64,000 bases of DNA, from the NCBI RefSeq assembly GCF_914767665.1, contig NC_059507.1:1922001-1986000 (forward strand), in the 5' to 3' direction. Positions within the stretch are counted from its first letter, which is position 1. Each line of letters begins with the position of its first letter. This DNA is from Harmonia axyridis (taxonomy: Eukaryota > Arthropoda > Insecta > Coleoptera > Coccinellidae). Position numbers and translations under genes: made by a program. Shown piece by piece: positions 58,501 to 64,000 of the stretch. The notes below the pieces were generated by a model, which searched no databases, was not told where the DNA came from, and worked only from the letters and a program-made list of their open reading frames with translations.

Positions 58501-60220
58501 CAGAAAAACTGACTCTTTGGTGCGCTTTATGGGCTGGTGGAATCATTGGTCCGTACTTCTTCAAAAACGATGATGGCCAGAACTTTACAGTCAATGGTGA
58601 TCGGTATAGAGCCATGATTACTAACTTTTTCATTCCTGAATTGAACAACCATGATGTCCAGGAGCTGCTAGACTACTTTCTGTGGGGCTATGTAAAGTCA
58701 TTGGTCTATGCGGATAAGCCACAAACCCTTGACCATTTGGAAGACAACATTCGCCGAGTTATTGCCGATATACGACCACAAATGTTAGAAAAAGTCATCG
58801 GAAATTGGACGTCCAGATTGGACTACATCCGAGCCAGCCGTGGCGGTCATATGCCAGAAATCATATTTAAAATGTAATGCCACAAGATTATCTTGCGGAT
58901 GAATTAAATTCATGTCAATCGAATAATCCATCGTTGTTTTATTAAAATTTGCAGTTCTATAGTTCTAAAAAAAACACCCTTTATAAAGTGAACTTGCTTT
59001 CTTCTTGTGTATCATCTGAAGAAAGTGATACCTAGTTTTAATCTGAAAAAATTGAAAGAATATGATCTCAGTTCTAAATTGTACTAAAAATCTATCACGG
59101 CCACCTCATTCTCCTGATATTTCGTCAAGTGATATAATAATATTTTTTAAGCCACAATCCATCAGAAAGTTGAATTGCTGTATCTTCTAGTGGGAGAATT
59201 TTTCATTGCAAATTCAAATATTTCAGGAAAAAAATGTTTCATTCATTAGAATTAACTGAGAACAATTTTGGTTACTTTACTTGTTTATTACCAGCTTGAC
59301 AGAAATTTTCATACAACATCAGAGAGTCGAAGTCAAATCTATGAAATGTAAGGCGCATAAAAGAAAGTATTAAGATATTTAGTGATCCAGGAAGTGAGGT
59401 TGAAATCTAAAAATAAACAATGCGGAACTCAGTCCTCTTGAAACTAAAATAAATCATTCAATAAGTACTCTTTTTACGGTACTTGAATGAGGAGTTTGCT
59501 ACATAGTTTGATTTCTAGGTGAGAACTCTAAAAAGAATTAATATTCTTCAGAATAGTTCACAATGTAATTGAAATCATAAAAACAATATGGCAAGATCAC
59601 TTCAATTACTTAAATTTTAGCTGCTTTGAAAAAGTATATTGCAATTTTGTGCGTATCGCGTCATTGACAGATTGAAAGAATTTTTTTTTTTGAGAAATTT
59701 TTATATATCAGGATTCATAAAAAAATTTCATTGAAATTTAGCTATTATCGAGAAAGTAATTTAGGCATTTACCCATGTAGCTTTTATAAGAGAAAAATAC
59801 TCAAGTTTCTCTGGTCTGATAACCCTCTGGACCACAGAAAACAGACTGGTTTGTTTAGAAATTTTTGGTTATAGTTACAAAAATTATAACTGATTGGTGC
59901 ATACGAATTTTTCTTTAAAAAGTTTTCTTAACAACTATATCAAGGCATTCCGCTAATTTCAAAATCGCTAAAATTCCCAAACGTGAATGAAACCAGGAAA
60001 TCATCAACGAGGAACTATATCTCGTAGAGATTCCTAAATAAGCGCCTCCCTATTTTTAGTAGACCTATTTAAATCGAGGAATTCGACAGGAAGACTTTGA
60101 CTTACCACATTTGAAGCAGGATTTGTGGTATTTATATCCACCGGCCACACGTTCTTCGGCAGCATAGACAGATTTGCTGCACTTGGGGCATTTTGGGTTT
60201 TCAACTGGCTTGAAAGGCAT
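49036..60220 (-). CDS. Mlp84B: Muscle LIM protein Mlp84B/Mlp60A-type, five LIM domains (spliced gene)
   Basis: Coding exons in order: 60220-60106, 57712-57556, 53659-53530, one of 53014-52918 or 52802-52706, one of 52125-52041 or 51892-51796, 51308-51012, 49788-49656 and 49503-49036. All junctions are GT-AG and phases agree, giving 493 residues (497 with the last alternative exon). LIM domains begin near residues 11, 116, 217, 320 and 419. In LIM1 the zinc ligands are C11, C14, H32, C35, C38, C41, C59 and C62. Each LIM is followed by a Gly-rich linker of the FGPKGYGFG type, as in CRP-family proteins. In flies these proteins sit at the Z-disc and support sarcomere integrity. Length and domain count match fly Mlp84B (about 495 residues), while the N-terminus MPFKPVENPKCPKC also resembles Mlp60A. 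Introns carry several transposons. Confidence 0.92.
49656..49788 (-). CDS. Mlp84B: Mlp84B exon: linker and first zinc half of LIM4
   Basis: A 133-nt exon with acceptor TCTTCCAG and donor GTAAGT. It reads TEDEISASRPFYNPDTTSIK, then APPGQGCPRCGGMVFAAEQQ and LAKGT. Start phase 2, end phase 0. Confidence 0.92.
49872..50968 (-). mobile_element. Tc1-like element, internally deleted, in an Mlp84B intron
   Basis: The 1097-bp element has matching termini (CACTGCGCAAAAAAATTAAC and its inverse TTTTTTTGCGCAGTG) and TA borders. The transposase N-terminal half is read from 50707 (MQRETRNLTQEECDQ). It joins at about 50335 to the DDE region after NARPH, giving PHHARIVQEYLEEIEVSLME and SPDLNPIEQVYDNL. The deletion removes the first two catalytic motifs. 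It lies in sense with the host gene, in the intron between 51012 and 49788. Confidence 0.9.
51012..51308 (-). CDS. Mlp84B: Mlp84B exon: complete LIM3
   Basis: A 297-nt exon (start phase 2, end phase 2) reading DAAPKTCIIDTTSIKAPPGQ, then GCPRCGGVVFAAEEVLARGR, PWHRKCFKCKDCTKTLDSII and KWGPHGYGFACGSGFLQTDG. The whole zinc-binding unit is in one exon. Acceptor TTGAATAG, donor GTAAGT. Confidence 0.93.
51796..51892 (-). CDS. Mlp84B: Mlp84B alternative exon 5b: C-terminal part of LIM2 (variant)
   Basis: A 97-nt exon, acceptor GTGCATAG and donor GTAGCA. It reads ACYAQRFGPRGIGHAGGLFL, then GLMSDALDLEWQ. Start phase 1 and end phase 2 match exon 5a (52041-52125), so either can join to the LIM3 exon. 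It keeps the last zinc-ligand Cys but replaces the GYGQGGG linker with a hydrophobic/acidic tail. It is four residues longer than 5a. Confidence 0.75.
52041..52125 (-). CDS. Mlp84B: Mlp84B alternative exon 5a: C-terminal part of LIM2 (canonical)
   Basis: An 85-nt exon, acceptor TTGTGTAG and donor GTTAGT (weaker than usual). It reads VCYGKRFGPKGYGYGQGGGT, then LQSECYSIG. This matches the fly Mlp84B YGYGQGGG-LQS linker, so I take it as the canonical form. Confidence 0.85.
52706..52802 (-). CDS. Mlp84B: Mlp84B alternative exon 4b: middle of LIM2
   Basis: A 97-nt exon, acceptor TTTTGAAG and donor GTGCGT. It reads AFHKSCFKCGDCNKGLDSVN, then VTEGPNKEIYCK. Start phase 0 and end phase 1 are identical to exon 4a. 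All zinc ligands (His, Cys, Cys, Cys, Cys) are present. Including both 4a and 4b would add 194 nt and shift the frame. Confidence 0.85.
52918..53014 (-). CDS. Mlp84B: Mlp84B alternative exon 4a: middle of LIM2
   Basis: A 97-nt exon, acceptor CTGCTTAG and donor GTACGA. It reads GWHRICFRCGNCQRWLDSTS, then HCDGPDGSVYCR. Same length and phase as exon 4b (52706-52802), from which it differs at many residues while keeping the zinc ligands. Confidence 0.85.
53530..53659 (-). CDS. Mlp84B: Mlp84B exon 3: linker and first part of LIM2
   Basis: A 130-nt exon, acceptor ATATTTTAG and donor GTGAGT. It reads DEDMVTSKAPLLPKAIAKAP, then EGEGCPRCGGYVYAAEQMLA and RGR. The APEGEGCPRCGGYVYAAEQM block is highly conserved in insect Mlp84B. 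Confidence 0.92.
53834..54505. mobile_element. Foldback element F3 in an Mlp84B intron
   Basis: Long inverted arms (about 53834-54095 and 54255-54505) share CCTACAACTGCTATG, CATAGCTTACTCAATTTCG, ACCAATGAAATTGGGCTTTT and CAAAATGGCCTTCGTTGAC in opposite orientations. The centre holds a second stem built on TTTCTCGC / GCGAGAAA (54148-54220). Non-coding. Confidence 0.8.
56377..56415. repeat. (ATT)n microsatellite
   Basis: ATT repeated about ten times with one interruption, inside intron 2 of the LIM gene. Confidence 0.9.
56431..56542. repeat. Short inverted repeat (possible MITE remnant)
   Basis: Arms of ~36 bp (from TTCAAAATTTGGTCTGCCAA and its inverse) are separated by ~40 bp. It lies in intron 2 of the LIM gene. 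Confidence 0.8.
56698..57158. mobile_element. Foldback element F2, complete copy, in an Mlp84B intron
   Basis: A 461-bp element with ends TACGCTCTATTAGTGTGACG and the inverse of TACGCTCTATTAGTGATGAC. The arms are ~200 bp and near-identical inverse copies, and the centre carries GTGTTTATTAG. It is homologous to 37525-37946. The arms contain GTGACGTCACAC, a CRE-like palindrome, at the left end. Confidence 0.9.
57556..57712 (-). CDS. Mlp84B: Mlp84B exon 2: second zinc half of LIM1
   Basis: A 157-nt exon, acceptor TTTTGCAG and donor GTAAGT. It reads GMCQKFLDSTNCAEHESELY, CKNCHGRKYGPKGYGFGGGA and GCLSMDTGAHLQ. Reading on past the donor gives GGG then TAA, so an unspliced or intronically polyadenylated message would end after 91 residues. 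That is a single-LIM protein the size of fly Mlp60A-short. Confidence 0.93.
58188..58981 (+). mobile_element. DD41D mariner-like element (copy I) in an Mlp84B intron, doubly deleted
   Basis: A 794-bp copy with both terminal repeats and TA borders. It has the shared deletion junction and a further in-frame deletion joining VQEL to LDYFLW, which removes the second catalytic aspartate. The frame is open from 58347 to 58877 (176 residues). It sits antisense in the intron between exons 1 and 2. Confidence 0.9.
60106..60220 (-). CDS. Mlp84B: Mlp84B first coding exon: start and first zinc half of LIM1
   Basis: The ATG at 60220-60218 begins MPFKPVENPKCPKCSKSVYA, then AEERVAGGYKYHKSCFKC. It contains zinc ligands C11, C14, H32, C35 and C38. 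The donor is GTAAG. A TTGTAG acceptor 15 nt upstream of the ATG (60236-60237) suggests the 5' UTR starts in a separate exon. Confidence 0.93.
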
Positions 60221-60896
60221 TTTGATGTCGTTGACCTACAACATTCAATTCTCAATAATCGCAGAAGAGAATACATCATTCAATCTCTAAATAGCCAAGC
60301 AACCCTACTAACATAAAACAATCGATTACCACGGCGGAAATTTTGCTGTTTTAGTAACTTTTCTCTCAATACTTGTAATCCTTATATTCAACTTTTACGA
60401 GTTCTTTTCGTTGAGTTGATCATTTTGTCGAATTTCCTCAAAATTTTCAATAGTAATTAAAGCTTCACAATCGAAATAAAATAAAGTACTCGATATGTAA
60501 GCCGCATTGCAAAGAGGAAAAATAATAAACTTGTACAAATATCCATCATGATATCATCAAATTCAATTGAGTGATTCATCTAAACGAATTCTTTGATGCA
60601 ATCCAAAGTCAACAAGTTTTCCACTCTGGCAAACCTCCAAACCAAGTACTTTCTAAATATACTTTATCTGATAGCAATCAAGAATATATTTGGCTAAGCG
60701 CCAAGTGGGTGAAGCTTGGTCCCCAAAAAAGGCGAATGCAGCAGCAGATGGTGTCGTATATCAAGCAAAGCACCAGCCAACCGACGTTCCCTAAGCACTG
60801 AGTTATAGCAAGGCGCACCAACTTAGCCGACCTGACACCTATCGGGCAAATTGGCACTTGAAAAATTGCACTGCACTTGCACTACCGGTGACGTAC

Positions 60897-60945
60897 CTGG
60901 TCGAGTCGTGAAGTAGCTGTGAGGTCTCAAGACACTACAACCACT
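60897..60945 (-). promoter_or_regulatory. Mlp84B: Putative Mlp84B core promoter and non-coding first exon
   Basis: On the minus strand an arthropod initiator-like TCAGT (start at about 60945) precedes a ~49-nt segment ending CGACCAG at a strong donor GTACGT. No TATA box is seen 30 bp upstream. AGCTA about 28-32 nt downstream fits 4 of 5 positions of a DPE. The assignment rests on these short motifs only. Confidence 0.35.
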
Positions 60946-62429
60946 GATAATCGAATGGTGGCAAAACGAGGTGCTCTTCCTAGTCTATGGAAGGGTTTGC
61001 ACACGACACGAACATATGAAGGGAGGGACAAACGAACGATTCACACAAGGTAGTCAGAAATAGCCATTTTAGATGAGGCTATTTTCGTTTTGGATGCAAC
61101 AGAGATGGATGCAGCTCGAGAGAAGAACCACACCTTTTAGAGAAATATGACACCTTACGTACGTGATTTATTGGCGGCAGATAATTCCTTACTGATCGCC
61201 TTGTTTTAATGTTTTGGGATCAAGTTAGTCATTTTGTGATTCAAACTAGAGTTTGGCATCCGATTGCGAGATGCTGGATGGTCGCCTAAAGTATAATTTA
61301 GAGCTTGATTTAGGTGTATATACAGGTATTCGAGTTATTTAAAACAAAATTCCACTTATTTTCAAATAGATTTGTCGATAATATTTGAGTTATTTTTTTT
61401 TTAATATTTCGCTAGAAATAAAAAAACTTCGTGTCCTTAGATTTACCCGATTATAATATAGATATATAAAACATTTTTTGTCACACCCTGTATAACGCAA
61501 GAAGATCTGTACCGATTTTCATTATTTTAGATTTGTTGTATTTGGCTCTGTCCCAATTTTCAGATTCACTGTCAAAATATACGAAAAAAAATGGTAATTG
61601 AAAATTAAGAAGACTATAGAGGAAGTACGATGTTTTCCGAAAATTCTGACAATAATATAGGTTGACGTCAGTTTGATAGACCTTAAATATGTTCACTGCA
61701 GATCGGCATTTGGAAAAAGGTAAAAACTATAATTATGATATGAAATTTAGGACATTGAAAAGTCAGTTGAGCCAAAATTCAATATATAAGTTTGAGATTT
61801 CAACTGAAAACATGTAAATTTCTTTAAAAATGCGAATGCAATTATGGGAGTTTATTGGAATGATATTTGATCATGAGATGATATTCACATTTACGAAACC
61901 CTGTATTTCTGGGCTCACTTGTTCGAAATAAAGAGAATAACATGTTTTCTTGCTGAATGTTCAAAGACATACCTAAACAGGTGTGAATTCGAGAAATTTC
62001 TTGTGATAACGTTGAAGCTTACCCATCAAAAAAAAAAACTCTAAACAATCAATAGGGCTTTGGAAAAGAAGATGTAACGACACAACAAAAAAACCTACAT
62101 ATATGTGAAAATCCTTGATTGGTGTGTCTATGAATCATAAGGCATCTGACAGAGATTCAAAGAGTTCTTTATTGATTAAAATAATTAAGTAACTGAACAG
62201 ATCAATTATTACAAAAAATTTGGCACTGTCGGTTATAGTAGGTACTCAAGAATTATTGTGAAATAAACTGGGTTATGTTATGACCTAACAAAAAGTTGAT
62301 GTGAATTTTATAGGGCATAATTTCGGAGAAAAACTGGACAGTGTGGTTTATGTTTTGTTTACTTTTTCTGCCTTTTTGCATCTCCAACACACTCAACACC
62401 TATTACGTTGAGTTTGTTTATGGTAACCT
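60946..62429. other. Unassigned sequence upstream of the LIM gene
   Basis: No gene is recognised. It probably includes upstream regulatory DNA of the muscle LIM gene. A CACACCCTGTATAA transposon-terminus-like motif lies near 61480. Confidence 0.3.
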
Positions 62430-62672
62430 TTCATTGGTCCAGAACCCTTCTGTGATATAGGTAAATATATACCTACAGAAAAGAGTTTCAGGAGAAGGAA
62501 AAATGAAAGAGAAACACTCTGGCGGAATCTTCCCAGGTTGGATTATACCAAAAGGGTTTCTTTGAATCTTTTTTACTGCTACATCTAAAAAGTATCTGGA
62601 TTTTAGCAAGAATATGCTACACCTCCTCACTGGGTTCCTTACAGAAAAGCTGCCTCAGGAAGCACCTCATGA
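62430..62672 (+). pseudogene. Non-LTR retrotransposon fragment (family X)
   Basis: Matches the region of the 2820-3302 fragment around GAAGAGAAACACTCTGG and ATTTTAGCAAGAATATGCTA, ending at GCTGCCTCAGGAAGCACCTC. The extra 65 bp around GGGTTTCTTTGAATC corresponds to the 15480-15560 copy. No usable frame remains. Confidence 0.65.
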
Positions 62673-62732
62673 GAAATTTTTACCTACTTTCCGTTGTCAA
62701 TAGTAATCCAAGCTATCTCAGCGAGTATAGTA

Positions 62733-63660
62733 ACGGGTGTTTTTTTCGAGGTATATAACTTTAAGTTGGCATTACTGTTCAAGATGGCGACCGATTTAAC
62801 AGCTGTCAAGTGATTTATTCTCAGTTGGTCATCATGAATAGACTCACGCCTGAACAACGCTTGCAAATAGTGCAATTTTATTTCGAAAATAATGGTTCTG
62901 TGCGGAATACGTATTGCGCACTACGTCCTTTTTATTTTGTTTAGCGATGAAGCGCACTTCTGGTTGAATGGCTACGTCAACAAACAAAACTGCCGAATTT
63001 GAAGTGAAGCTAATCCTCAAGTGTATGTCGAAACACCGTTACATCCAGAAAAACTGAATGTTTGGTGCGCTTTATGGGCTGGTGGAATCATTGGTCCGTA
63101 CTTCTTCAAAAACGATGATGGCCAGAACGTTACAGTCAATGGTGATCGATATAGAGCCATGATTACTAACTTTTCCATTCCTGAATTGAACAACCATGAT
63201 GTCCAGGAGCTGTGATTCCAACAAGACGGCGCAACATGTCACACAGCTCGTGCCACAATCGATTTATTGAAAGACACGTTTGGTGACCGCCTAATTTCAC
63301 GTTTTGGACCTGTTAATTGGCCTCCAAGATCTTGTGATTTAACACCGCAAGACTACTTTCTGTGGGGCTATATAAAGTCATTGATCTATGCGGATAAGCC
63401 ACAAACCCTTGACCATTTGAAAGACAACATTCGCCGTGTTATTGCCGATATACGGCCACAAATGTCGGAAAAAGTAATCGAAAATTGGACGTCCAGATTG
63501 GACTACATCCGAGCCAGCCGTGGCGGTCATATGCCAGAAATCATATTTAAAATGTAATGCCACAAGATTATCTTGCGGATAAATAAAATTCATGTCAATC
63601 GAATAATCCATCGTTGTTTTATTGCAATTTAAAGTTCTATAGCTCTAAAAAAACACCCTT
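62733..63660 (+). mobile_element. DD41D mariner-like element (copy J), internally deleted
   Basis: A 928-bp copy with both terminal repeats and TA borders. It has the shared deletion junction near 62930. A TGG-to-TGA stop after VQEL separates open parts at 63021-63215 and 63267-63557. The latter carries CDLTPQDYFLW and the C-terminal HMPEIIFKM. Confidence 0.9.
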
Positions 63661-64000
63661 TAGCACGTTGCAACCTATTGAGAATATTATCTGCTACACA
63701 TAACCATAAGGTAAAAAAAATCTCTGAACCCAAACTGAATGGAGGAACATCATCGGATTAATCGAATTATCCCATGCATCTCACGAATAGGAGAACTGTC
63801 CTATCTTTCAAAACACTCTCATTGTTCTGGCTGGTAAATTGAAAAATGTCCTACACTCAATCACCTCGTAGACGATAATTCTTGGTTACAGAACAGATCC
63901 GTTGTTTGTACACCCACGTAAACAAGCCGAATCTAATTCTGGATTACATACTCAATTCTATGAATCATCAAACTCGGCGAAAATCTATACTATATAACTT
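63661..64000. other. Unassigned sequence
   Basis: I see nothing recognisable to the window end. Confidence 0.3.

Noticed and set aside
60571..60801. 76-codon plus-strand frame upstream of the LIM gene
   Set aside because: It lies in the likely first intron of the minus-strand gene and has no recognisable motif.

Overview
This window is a stretch of an insect nuclear genome. It is AT-rich, its one gene has introns, and most of the rest is decayed transposable-element sequence. There is no operon structure, no CRISPR array and no bacterial-type gene organisation. A beetle is plausible, but that is inference only. The one host gene I can support is a muscle LIM protein gene of the Mlp84B/Mlp60A type. 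It lies on the minus strand from about 60945 (putative start) to about 48860 (poly-A signal at 48879-48884). Joining its exons by GT-AG junctions and reading phase gives a 493-residue protein with five LIM domains, like fly Mlp84B.

The gene has two features worth attention. First, each of two positions in LIM2 is served by a pair of alternative exons (53014-52918 or 52802-52706, then 52125-52041 or 51892-51796). Both members of each pair have identical phase, and including both would shift the frame. Second, reading through the exon-2 donor meets a stop immediately, which would give a 91-residue single-LIM protein resembling fly Mlp60A-short.

The rest is repeats. From left to right: an inverted pair of ~0.6 kb MITE units (1.0-2.4 kb); a non-LTR retroelement tail and a truncated Tc1 (2.8-3.9 kb); DD41D mariner copies (4.5 and 5.6 kb); a decayed DD34E element (7.3-8.3 kb); a reverse transcriptase remnant (9.1 kb); a DD34D mariner (12.1-13.4 kb); a third MITE unit (14 kb); two retroelement fragments (15.2-16.4 kb); a second DD34D mariner (18.7-19.8 kb); Tc1 and DD41D copies (20.9-23.6 kb); a nearly complete Tc1 nested in a MITE (24.2-26.3 kb); a triplicated flanking repeat with two mariners and an RNase H fragment (27.5-31.2 kb); foldback elements (32, 37.5, 44.7, 54 and 56.7 kb); a hAT-like element with a perfect 8-bp target duplication (35.8-36.9 kb); a locally duplicated array (40.5-43.1 kb); and more DD41D copies at 33, 38, 46, 58 and 63 kb.

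The dominant family is the DD41D mariner, with ten copies plus two solo 5' ends. Eight copies share one identical internal deletion junction that removes most of the DNA-binding region. This looks like a single deletion derivative that was mobilised in trans. Elements also occupy the introns of the LIM gene.
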